Positions 1-5,857 of a DNA stretch of 14,366 nucleotides are shown here, piece after piece. The translations under genes were made by a program, and so were the position numbers. The stretch's first letter is position 1. Every line of letters starts with the position of its first letter. The notes beneath the pieces were generated by a model. The model had not been told where the DNA came from. It ran no database searches and was given only the letters and a program-made list of their open reading frames with translations. The stretch is from Clostridiaceae bacterium (GTDB lineage Bacteria > Bacillota > Clostridia > Oscillospirales > Acutalibacteraceae): contig CAJGBX010000029.1 of NCBI GenBank assembly GCA_904501685.1, forward strand, positions 1-14,366. Direction: 5' to 3'.

Positions 1-1
1 A

Positions 2-163
2 TGTCACGAAATATGTGAGGCATTTGAAAAGGAAATCGGCTCCTGCAGTTGCTATGAAATCAAGGGCTGCGACACCGGCAAGCCTTTAAAAACCTGCGAC
101 GAATGTATTATGACAGGTGCAAAATTAGCCGAGAAAATTATAGCCACAGCATTTGACAACTAA
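2..163 (+). CDS. C-terminal end of a C_GCAxxG_C_C-type redox-active protein (partial)
   Basis: An open frame enters from the left edge and ends at TAA 161-163, leaving 53 residues of a longer protein. The fragment is rich in cysteine: two spaced Cys at the start (CHEIC), a CSC, a GC and a final CDEC near the end. The pattern of Phe, Gly-Ser, Cys, then Lys-Gly-x-Asp-Thr-Gly, then a late Cys before an amphipathic helix resembles the C-terminus of the C_GCAxxG_C_C family. Those are small proteins thought to bind a metal or take part in redox chemistry through conserved cysteines; their function is largely unproven. The diagnostic GCAxxG motif would lie upstream, outside the window, so the assignment is by resemblance only. 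The gene converges on spoIIID and ends at the hairpin just downstream. Confidence 0.55.
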   Translation, partial: CHEICEAFEKEIGSCSCYEIKGCDTGKPLKTCDECIMTGAKLAEKIIATAFDN

Positions 164-167
164 ATCC

Positions 168-207
168 AAAGCCCGGGCAGCGTAACAAAACGCACTGCTC
201 GGGCTTT
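168..207. terminator. Bidirectional terminator between convergent genes
   Basis: A 13-base arm at 168-180 (AAAGCCCGGGCAG) pairs with 195-207 (CTGCTCGGGCTTT) with a single G-U pair, closing a 14-base loop. The stem is GC-rich and flanked by A's on the left and T's on the right (TTTAATTTATTT on the plus strand). It can therefore stop transcription from both the upstream plus-strand gene and the minus-strand spoIIID gene, which ends 14 bases away. Confidence 0.8.
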
Positions 208-220
208 AATTTATTTCAAG

Positions 221-469
221 CTATATTCCCTTGTACTTCCGCCTTGTAGCAAGCCCTCCACGAATGTGTCGCTCCTCCTTGTTGTGCTCCAAAACCACCT
301 TGACCCTGCCCCATAATTCCGGGTCGGCTCTGCGTAGCCTTTCAGTCACATCCTTATGTACCGTTGATTTGGATATTTTGAACTGCTTGGCACAAGCCCT
401 TACAGTAGCGTTGGTTTCAGCTATGTACTCACCCAGCTCCATTGCTCTCACACTGACGTTACTCCTCAT
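221..469 (-). CDS. spoIIID: Sporulation transcriptional regulator SpoIIID
   Basis: 82 residues. SpoIIID is a small DNA-binding protein made in the mother cell during sporulation. In Bacillus it activates and represses many sigma-E-dependent genes and helps switch on sigma-K. The sequence matches the family along its whole length: a helix-turn-helix around residues 20-45 with the hallmark SKSTVHKDVTERL, followed by the basic C-terminal segment HIRGGLATRRKYK, close to the Bacillus HLRGGEATKLKYK. It is a little shorter than the Bacillus protein (about 93 residues), lacking only the variable tail. The ATG at 467-469 is preceded by GAGGAG at 478-483 with 8 bases spacing. A near-perfect sigma-E promoter lies just upstream (separate entry), so the gene is expected to be monocistronic and sporulation-specific. 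It shows that the organism is, or descends from, a spore former. Confidence 0.96.
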   Translation of the reverse strand: MRSNVSVRAMELGEYIAETNATVRACAKQFKISKSTVHKDVTERLRRADPELWGRVKVVLEHNKEERHIRGGLATRRKYKGI

Positions 470-492
470 ACAATCAACTCCTCAATTAGTTA

Positions 493-519
493 ATTGTATG
501 CCGGAAATAAATTATTTAT
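493..519 (-). promoter_or_regulatory. Sigma-E-type promoter of spoIIID
   Basis: Read on the minus strand, the -10 element is CATACAAT (493-500), identical to the Bacillus sigma-E consensus CATACAnT. The -35 core ATA (517-519, in context ATCATA) lies 16 bases upstream, within the accepted 16-18. A start site about 6-8 bases below the -10 would give a short leader that still includes the GAGGAG ribosome site at 478-483. Sigma-E control of spoIIID is the known arrangement in Bacillus. Confidence 0.8.
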
Positions 520-533
520 GATAATTCAAATAT

Positions 534-575
534 TAAACTGTACCGCTTTGGCATATGCCAAAGCGGTACAGTTTA
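534..575. terminator. 42-bp perfect palindrome, probable ptsI terminator
   Basis: Every base from 534 to 575 pairs around an axis between 554 and 555, giving a 21-bp perfect inverted repeat with no spacer; the RNA would have a small AUAU-type loop. It begins 13 bases after the ptsI stop codon. On the minus strand it is followed by TTTAATATTTG, a weak U-rich tail. The simplest role is to terminate the ptsGHI transcript and protect the spoIIID promoter, whose -35 lies about 14 bases further on. The perfect symmetry would also suit a dimeric DNA-binding protein. Confidence 0.7.
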
Positions 576-588
576 GTGAAGAAATATT

Positions 589-2217
589 TCAGTGCTTCAA
601 ATTAATTTTTCTTATCTTATCACGGACTGTCAGAACAAACGCCGGTGAAACCGAAAGCTCGTCTATCCCCATTTTCAGCCAACGCTCGGTAAGTCTTGTG
701 TCGGCACCCAATTCACCGCAAATTCCTATCCATTTACCGTATTTGTGCGCGCAACTGGTCGCATACTCAATCAGCCTTAATACCGCCTCATAATGAGTGT
801 CGCAAAAGCTCTCCAGCTTTGGATTTTGCCTGTCTGCCGCTAAGGTATACTGTATCAGGTCATTTGTTCCGACGCTGAAAAAATCCACCTCGGGAACTAA
901 AACGTCACTCATAATTGCGGCCGCAGGCGTCTCTATCATAATTCCATACTCTATACTGTCAGAATAAGCAATGCCCTCTGAGTAAAGTGCTGACTTAACA
1001 TCATTTACAATGCCCTTGATTTCCAAAATTTCGTCAAACGTCGTAATCATAGGAAACATAATACCGAGATTGCCGTAAACCGAGGCTCTGAGCAATGCCC
1101 TTAGCTGAGTACGGAAAATTTCAGGATAAGCTAAGCAAATTCTTATAGCCCTGAATCCCAATGCAGGGTTTTCCTCTTTTGAAAGACCGAAATAGTCTAT
1201 CTGCTTATCGGCACCGATATCCATAGTACGGATTATCACCTTTTTTGTACCCATACTTTCAAGCACCTTTTTATAGGCATTGAACTGCGTTTCCTCACTT
1301 GGGAAGTCGTCGCTTTCGAGATAAAGAAATTCACTTCTGAAAAGACCTATGCCGTCGGCATCGTTTTTCAATACCGATTCAACATCCTCCGGACTGCCGA
1401 TATTGGCGTACAGCTTTATTTTGGTGCCGTCAAGCGTCACATTTTCCTTGCCCCTTAAATCCTCCAGCAGCTGTTTCTTTTTGTTAATGGCTTCGGCAAG
1501 CTCAGATATCATTTTAAGTGTTTCTTGGTCAGGGTCAATATAAACCGTACCTGTAAAGCCGTTGACCGCCGCCGTTTTACCGTTCATAGCTTCATCTATT
1601 CCCTCAGCACCGATAACGGCAGGAATATTCATATTCCTGGCCAAAATCGAGGTGTGAGAATTGCTCGAGCCGAAGCGTGTGACAAAGCCTAACACCTTTC
1701 TCTTATCAAGCATTACGGTTTCACTCGGTGTTAAATCGTCGGCAAAGATAATATACCTGCCGTCGGTATCCTCCAGCTTAGATACTCTTCCTAAAAGATT
1801 GTCAATTATCCTGTCTGAAACATCCTTTATATCTGAGGCTCTCGCCTTCATATATTCGTCATCCATTGAGGAAAACATTGCGGCAAATCTATCCGAGGCT
1901 AAGCGTACCGCATATTCTGCAGTGAACTGTGCCAACTCAATCAGCTCATTTACCGAGGCATTGTAATCCTCATCCTCCAAAAGCATCTGATGAATTTCAA
2001 AAATCTCGGCGTGCTCCTCGCCCACCTCCTTGAGTGCCTTTTCGTAAAGCTCAGCCAACTGTTTTAAAGCCGAAGCCTTAGCTTCCTTGAAGCGAGTTCT
2101 TTCCAGCTCAAAATTTTCTGATTTTTTGTGCTTTATTTCGGTATCCCTTTTAGTTATAAAAAGAATTTTGCCGATACCGACTGCTGAGAAAACACCCTTA
2201 CCCTTAATGATAATCAT
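589..2217 (-). CDS. ptsI: PTS Enzyme I (phosphoenolpyruvate-protein phosphotransferase)
   Basis: 542 residues, slightly shorter than the usual 570-575. Enzyme I is the cytoplasmic first step of the sugar phosphotransferase system: it takes phosphate from PEP onto a histidine and passes it to HPr. Visible in order: the N-terminal helical HPr-binding region (about 30-140); the phospho-histidine loop with His188 in SNSHTSILAR; and the PEP-binding TIM barrel with FRTQLRALLRAS, GIMIETPAAA, FFSVGTNDLIQYTLAADR and the catalytic Cys500 in GICGE. All key residues are present; the usual Gly-Gly before the active histidine reads Gly-Ser. I chose the ATG at 2215-2217 (MIIIKGKG) because the family alignment begins there; a longer frame opens with TTG at 2266-2268 inside an intercistronic hairpin. 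The ribosome site is weak (AGGGAAG, or GGAG very close to the ATG), suggesting lower translation than ptsH. Last gene of the operon. Confidence 0.94.
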   Translation of the reverse strand: MIIIKGKGVFSAVGIGKILFITKRDTEIKHKKSENFELERTRFKEAKASALKQLAELYEKALKEVGEEHAEIFEIHQMLLEDEDYNASVNELIELAQFTAEYAVRLASDRFAAMFSSMDDEYMKARASDIKDVSDRIIDNLLGRVSKLEDTDGRYIIFADDLTPSETVMLDKRKVLGFVTRFGSSNSHTSILARNMNIPAVIGAEGIDEAMNGKTAAVNGFTGTVYIDPDQETLKMISELAEAINKKKQLLEDLRGKENVTLDGTKIKLYANIGSPEDVESVLKNDADGIGLFRSEFLYLESDDFPSEETQFNAYKKVLESMGTKKVIIRTMDIGADKQIDYFGLSKEENPALGFRAIRICLAYPEIFRTQLRALLRASVYGNLGIMFPMITTFDEILEIKGIVNDVKSALYSEGIAYSDSIEYGIMIETPAAAIMSDVLVPEVDFFSVGTNDLIQYTLAADRQNPKLESFCDTHYEAVLRLIEYATSCAHKYGKWIGICGELGADTRLTERWLKMGIDELSVSPAFVLTVRDKIRKINLKH

Positions 2218-2260
2218 AACTCCACTTCCCTTAAAATTTATGTACCGTACACCGATTACC

Positions 2261-2286
2261 GCCGGCAAAGTATAATCTTTGCCGGC
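2261..2286. repeat. Intercistronic hairpin between ptsH and ptsI
   Basis: Ten-base perfect arms, GCCGGCAAAG at 2261-2270 and CTTTGCCGGC at 2277-2286, enclose a 6-base loop. It lies 9 bases after the ptsH stop and 43 bases before the ptsI start. On the transcribed (minus) strand no U-run follows it, so it is not a classical terminator. It could instead shield the 3' end of an upstream ptsGH message from exonucleases or partly attenuate ptsI, giving more HPr than EI. Confidence 0.6.
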
Positions 2287-2295
2287 ATTATTATT

Positions 2296-2553
2296 TTACA
2301 AATTACTTTCAAAGAAACTTTTTATATCGGCAAAAGCTTCTGTTTCGTCGGCTCCGTCTACCGTGACGGTTACAGTGTCACCGCATTTAATACCCATTCC
2401 CATAAGTGCAATAAGCTTGGTAGCCACAGCACTTTTTTCTCCCTTTGTAACGGTAATTGTGCTCGAATATTCCTTAGCCTTTTTGGCAAGCCAGCCTGCC
2501 GGCCTTGCGTGGATACCTATTTCATCACGGATTGTATACTCAAACTGCTTCAT
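2296..2553 (-). CDS. ptsH: HPr phosphocarrier protein
   Basis: 85 residues, normal for HPr. It relays phosphate from Enzyme I to the EIIA domain of sugar permeases in the cytoplasm. The active histidine is His15 in the conserved GIHARPA motif. Counting without gaps from His15 to the GI pair at 54-55 against Bacillus HPr, position 46 is Lys (ATKLIALMG), where most Firmicute HPr proteins have the regulatory Ser46 phosphorylated by HPr kinase. This HPr should carry out transport but probably cannot act as a Ser-P corepressor of CcpA. The ATG at 2551-2553 has an excellent ribosome site, AAGGAG, 8 bases upstream, which overlaps the end of the ptsG-like gene, so the two are very likely co-transcribed. 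Alternative: an HPr paralogue with a special role, but its place between ptsG and ptsI argues for the general one. Confidence 0.94.
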   Translation of the reverse strand: MKQFEYTIRDEIGIHARPAGWLAKKAKEYSSTITVTKGEKSAVATKLIALMGMGIKCGDTVTVTVDGADETEAFADIKSFFESNL

Positions 2554-2567
2554 AAAACTACTCCTTT

Positions 2568-4691
2568 TTAAATTTTTACACTGAAAAACTCGTCACCTGC
2601 TGATATCTCACCGTATTTAAAACCTAAAACCGACTCGGTGATTTCAGGGTTGCAAATCACCATAGGCGTTGTCGTATCGTAGCCTGCGCCCTTGATTTTT
2701 TCTATATCAAAGGTAATCAAAAGGTCTCCCTTTTTTACTCTTTGACCGTTTTTGACGTGTGCTTCAAAGTGTTTTCCGTCTAATTTTACAGTGTCGATAC
2801 CGATGTGCAGTAATATTTCCAGGCCGTCGTCCGTCAAGAGGTTAACCGCGTGCTTTGTATCAAACACTGAATCAACCGTTGCATCGCAAGGTGCATAAAG
2901 CCGGCCTTCTGAAGGTTCAATTGCGGCACCTTCACCCAAAATCCGTTTTGAAAAGGCCTCATCTTTAATTTTTTCAAGCGGGACTGCAAAACCTTTAACG
3001 GGAGCGAACAGTACCACCTGCTTGCCGCCTGGGGAACTTTTGACCTCATCGGTCGAAGGGGCTGTCTCGGTATCACCGCTTAATATTTCGTCAAGTCTTT
3101 CTGCCTTAGGTGACTCCAAAAAGTCCTCTAAATGCGACTTTATAACCGAAACCTTAGGTCCGTAAACGACCTGAATACCGTTACCCTTTATAATAACACC
3201 GCTGGCACCGCTTTGGTTCAAAAGTGCCCTTGAAACCTTGCTCTCATCCTTAACGGTGACCCTTAAACGGGTTGCGCAGCAATCCAAATCGGTAATGTTC
3301 TGCTTTTCGCCCAAGCCCTTTAAAATCAATGCGCTTGTAATGTCGCTTGATGACTTTCCTGACTGCTTCCGAGCCTCCACATCCTTTCTTGTATAAAGCT
3401 TGGTTTCCTCGTCATCGGACTCTCGTCCGGGAGTTTTTAAGTTAAGCTTCTTAATCAAAAACATAAAAAGGAAGTAATATACAACCGCATATATCAGACC
3501 TACAATTACAATCCAAATCCAATTAGTCTTTCTGTTGCCCTGCAAAATACCGAAAAGCGTAAGGTCGATTATGCCTCCCGAAAAAGTCATTCCGACACCG
3601 ACGTTTAAGATGTGCATAAGCATATAAGAAAGTCCCGCCAAGACACAGTGCACACCATAAATCAAAGGCGCAACAAACAAGAAGGTAAACTCAATTGGCT
3701 CGGTGATACCGGTAAGCATTGAGGTCAGTGCCGCCGATAGCAGTAGGCCGCCAACCTTTTGTTTCTTGTCAAAACGTGCGGTTTTATACATTGCCAATGC
3801 CGCCGCAGGAAGTCCGAAAATCATAAACGGGAATTTACCCGACATAAATCTTGTTGCCGAAACCGAGAACACCTCGGTGGATTTTGAAGCCAACTCGGCA
3901 AAGAAGATGTTTTGTGCTCCCAAAACCGTAACACCGTCGATAACCATTGAACCGCCAAGCTCGGTTTGCCAGAACGGCATATAAAACACGTGGTGAAGAC
4001 CGAACGGAATAAGAGCTCTTTCAATTATGCCATAAATCCAGGTTCCGGCGTAGCCTGATTTCAGCACAAGACGTCCCAAGGAGGCGATTCCGCTTTGAAC
4101 AATCGGCCAGGCAAAGAACATTACCACACCCACGAGCAAAAAGACTACGCTTGAAATAATGGGCACAAATCTCGTTCCGCCGAAAAACGACAGTACGGTC
4201 GGAAGCTGAATTTTATAAAATCGGTTATGCAGTGCGGCAACGCCGAGACCTACTATAATACCGCCGAAAACACCCATCTGAAGCGTAGTAATTCCAAGCA
4301 CCGAGGCAGTTGTATTGGGTGCCAACGACTCTACACCGCCGTTAATATTGATTAAAGCACTGATTGCGGTATTCATTATAAGGAACGCGATTGCACTCGA
4401 AAGAGCTGCAACCTCCTTTTCCCTTTTAGCCATACCGATAGCAACACCTATTGCAAAAAGCAGTGCCAGATTATCAAAAACAACACTGCCGGTTTTACTC
4501 ATTATTTCGAGTATCGAATATAAAAGTCCGCCCTCGTAAATAATTTTACCGAGACCGTAAGTTGCAATGGTTGTAGGATTGGTAAATGAGCTTCCGATTC
4601 CCAAAAACAGTCCTGCAATAGGAAGCAGTGCAATCGGGAGCATAAACGAACGTCCTACACGCTGTAAAACACCGAATATTTTATCCTTCAT
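2568..4691 (-). CDS. ptsG: PTS sugar permease EIICBA, glucose family (PtsG-like)
   Basis: 707 residues. An integral membrane permease that imports and phosphorylates a sugar using phosphate from HPr. Order EIIC-EIIB-EIIA: EIIC about 1-415, with many membrane helices and the sugar-site motif GITEP near 328-332; EIIB about 450-525, with phospho-Cys472 in DLDCCATRLR; EIIA about 557-707, with His614 (TKHAV) and the phospho-acceptor His629 (LLHIGIDTV). All catalytic residues are present. The EIIC motif IPFGLHHVFYMPFW resembles the glucose rather than the N-acetylglucosamine subgroup, but substrate cannot be fixed by eye (glucose, maltose-type or GlcNAc are possible). I chose the ATG at 4689-4691 (MKDKIFGVLQ), preceded by AAAGG 9 bases upstream, over a start 26 codons earlier with no family support. 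First gene of a ptsG-ptsH-ptsI operon. No glcT gene and no antiterminator-type leader are visible upstream. Confidence 0.9.
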   Translation of the reverse strand: MKDKIFGVLQRVGRSFMLPIALLPIAGLFLGIGSSFTNPTTIATYGLGKIIYEGGLLYSILEIMSKTGSVVFDNLALLFAIGVAIGMAKREKEVAALSSAIAFLIMNTAISALININGGVESLAPNTTASVLGITTLQMGVFGGIIVGLGVAALHNRFYKIQLPTVLSFFGGTRFVPIISSVVFLLVGVVMFFAWPIVQSGIASLGRLVLKSGYAGTWIYGIIERALIPFGLHHVFYMPFWQTELGGSMVIDGVTVLGAQNIFFAELASKSTEVFSVSATRFMSGKFPFMIFGLPAAALAMYKTARFDKKQKVGGLLLSAALTSMLTGITEPIEFTFLFVAPLIYGVHCVLAGLSYMLMHILNVGVGMTFSGGIIDLTLFGILQGNRKTNWIWIVIVGLIYAVVYYFLFMFLIKKLNLKTPGRESDDEETKLYTRKDVEARKQSGKSSSDITSALILKGLGEKQNITDLDCCATRLRVTVKDESKVSRALLNQSGASGVIIKGNGIQVVYGPKVSVIKSHLEDFLESPKAERLDEILSGDTETAPSTDEVKSSPGGKQVVLFAPVKGFAVPLEKIKDEAFSKRILGEGAAIEPSEGRLYAPCDATVDSVFDTKHAVNLLTDDGLEILLHIGIDTVKLDGKHFEAHVKNGQRVKKGDLLITFDIEKIKGAGYDTTTPMVICNPEITESVLGFKYGEISAGDEFFSVKI

Positions 4692-4740
4692 TAATATATT
4701 CCTTTCAGTTTCGTTTGATTTATTTTTGTTATATTTATAT

Positions 4741-4769
4741 AAATTATGCAAGGTAAATAATATTTTCAA
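4741..4769 (-). promoter_or_regulatory. Candidate promoter of the ptsGHI operon
   Basis: On the minus strand TTGAAA (4764-4769) is followed after 17 bases by TAATTT (4741-4746), or after 16 by ATAATT. The region is very AT-rich, so other register choices are possible and this is only a candidate. The leader to the ATG at 4691 would be about 45 bases, too short for a GlcT/LicT-style antiterminator plus terminator. I saw no catabolite-response element matching the usual consensus. Confidence 0.3.
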
Positions 4770-4773
4770 AAAT

Positions 4774-4816
4774 CAAACCGTCGTTTTAAAAGCCTTGACA
4801 AACCGAGGTTTTAAAA
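4774..4816. repeat. 18-bp direct repeats in the ptsG/glycosyltransferase divergent promoter region
   Basis: CAAACCG-TCG-TTTTAAAA at 4774-4791 and CAAACCG-AGG-TTTTAAAA at 4799-4816 match at 16 of 18 positions and start 25 bases apart. The second copy overlaps the -35 box of the glycosyltransferase promoter and fills much of its spacer. The placement suggests a tandem operator, though the bound protein is unknown and chance in an AT-rich stretch cannot be excluded. Confidence 0.5.
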
Positions 4817-4823
4817 ATATACT
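4795..4823 (+). promoter_or_regulatory. Sigma-A promoter of the glycosyltransferase gene
   Basis: A consensus -35 TTGACA (4795-4800) is separated by exactly 17 bases from the -10 TATACT (4818-4823), so this should be a strong vegetative promoter. The -10 is part of TATACT-A-AGTATA (4818-4830), a perfect inverted repeat, overlapped by AGTATATACT (4825-4834). The expected start site falls near 4830, about 20 bases before the ATG. Confidence 0.85.
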
Positions 4824-4852
4824 AAGTATATACTATGTGAAAGGAAGCCAAT

Positions 4853-5800
4853 ATGAAGCTTTGTACCGTAATTCCCTGCTATAACGAGCAGGAGGTTTTA
4901 AAAGAAACCGCCAAGGTGATGAATGCTAAATATGATGCACTGGTTAAACTTGGTGCAATTTCCGGTGACAGTAAAATCGTCTTTACCGATGACGGCTCTA
5001 GCGATAAAACCTGGGAAATCATAACTGAGCTTTGTGAAAAGCACAATTATATTGAGGGTATAAAATTAAGCCGTAACCGCGGACATCAAAACGCCCTTTT
5101 GGCAGGTCTTATGACAGTGAAGGACAACTTTGATGCCGTGATTTCAATGGATGCCGACCTGCAGGACGATATTGACGCCATTGACAAAATGCTTGATAGC
5201 TATAAAAAAGGTAACGATGTTGTTTACGGTGTGCGCTCTTGCCGAAAGAAGGACTCTATTTTTAAAAGGGTCACCGCTCAAGGCTTCTATAAATTGTTAA
5301 AGCTTTTAGGCGCCGAAACAGTTTACAACCACGCCGATTACCGTCTTTTAAGCCGACGTGCCTTGAATGCCTTGGAGAATTTTAATGAGGTCAACCTGTT
5401 CTTACGCGGAATTATACCGATGATAGGCTTTCCATCTGACATAGTTTACTACGAACGCAAGGAACGGTTTGCAGGGAAATCAAAATACCCGTTTAAGAAA
5501 ATGCTCAGCTTTGCCTTTGAGGGTATTACCTCTTTAAGCATAAAGCCAATAAACATTATCATTCGCTTAGGTGTTTTACTGTCGTTATTCGGCGCTGCTA
5601 TTCTTATTTATGCATTAGTTCAGCACTTCTTAAACAATACCACCGTAGGTTGGACAAGCCTTATGGCTTCAATTTGGGTTTTAGGCGGCTTACAGCTTTC
5701 GGCAATCGGTGTTATCGGTAAATATATCGGTAAAATCTATCTCGAAACAAAAAACCGCCCAAGGTATATAATTGAAAAAACTACATTTGAAAACAAATAA
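4853..5800 (+). CDS. Membrane-anchored family 2 glycosyltransferase (GtrB/DPM-like)
   Basis: 315 residues. The N-terminal two thirds form a GT-A domain: the nucleotide-sugar loop TVIPCYNEQE at 5-14, DDGSSD at 46-51, the metal-binding DADLQDD at 100-106, and the RFAGKSKYPF segment at 205-214 typical of polyprenyl-phosphate glycosyltransferases. Two hydrophobic segments follow, about 234-258 and 268-293, then a basic tail ending in NRPRYII. This architecture belongs to GtrB/Dpm1-like enzymes that transfer a sugar from UDP- or GDP-sugar to undecaprenyl phosphate at the inner face of the membrane, feeding decoration of wall polymers or surface glycans. Sugar and acceptor cannot be told from sequence. 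The ATG at 4853 has AAAGGAAG close upstream. It is a single-gene transcript with its own strong promoter and terminator; no flippase or GtrC-like partner is adjacent. Confidence 0.88.
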   Translation: MKLCTVIPCYNEQEVLKETAKVMNAKYDALVKLGAISGDSKIVFTDDGSSDKTWEIITELCEKHNYIEGIKLSRNRGHQNALLAGLMTVKDNFDAVISMDADLQDDIDAIDKMLDSYKKGNDVVYGVRSCRKKDSIFKRVTAQGFYKLLKLLGAETVYNHADYRLLSRRALNALENFNEVNLFLRGIIPMIGFPSDIVYYERKERFAGKSKYPFKKMLSFAFEGITSLSIKPINIIIRLGVLLSLFGAAILIYALVQHFLNNTTVGWTSLMASIWVLGGLQLSAIGVIGKYIGKIYLETKNRPRYIIEKTTFENK

Positions 5801-5807
5801 AATAAAG

Positions 5808-5848
5808 AAGCCGAGTTAAATTAACTAGAAGTTAATTTAACTCGGCTT
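5808..5848. terminator. Strong bidirectional terminator
   Basis: A perfect 18-bp stem (5808-5825 with 5831-5848) closes a 5-base loop (TAGAA). It lies between the convergent glycosyltransferase gene (ends 5800) and the AAA ATPase gene (ends 5858). The tails are T-rich on both strands (TTAATTATAATTAT on plus; TTTATTTTATTTG on minus), so it should serve both transcripts. Confidence 0.9.
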
Positions 5849-5857
5849 TAATTATAA

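Noticed and set aside
494..793. Plus-strand open frame of 99 codons over the end of ptsI.
   Set aside because: It runs antisense through ptsI and the palindrome, has no recognisable domain and no convincing ribosome site.
2218..2268. N-terminal extension of ptsI by 17 residues from a TTG at 2266-2268.
   Set aside because: The TTG lies inside the 2261-2286 hairpin with no ribosome site, and Enzyme I homologues begin at the segment encoded from 2217.
4692..4769. 26-residue extension of the EIICBA protein.
   Set aside because: It is Asn/Lys-rich, unlike any EIIC start, overlaps the probable promoter, and the ATG at 4691 has a good AAAGG site.
4692..4852. GlcT/LicT-type RNA antitermination site or riboswitch ahead of ptsG.
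   Set aside because: No terminator hairpin with a U-run is present, and the leader is too short.
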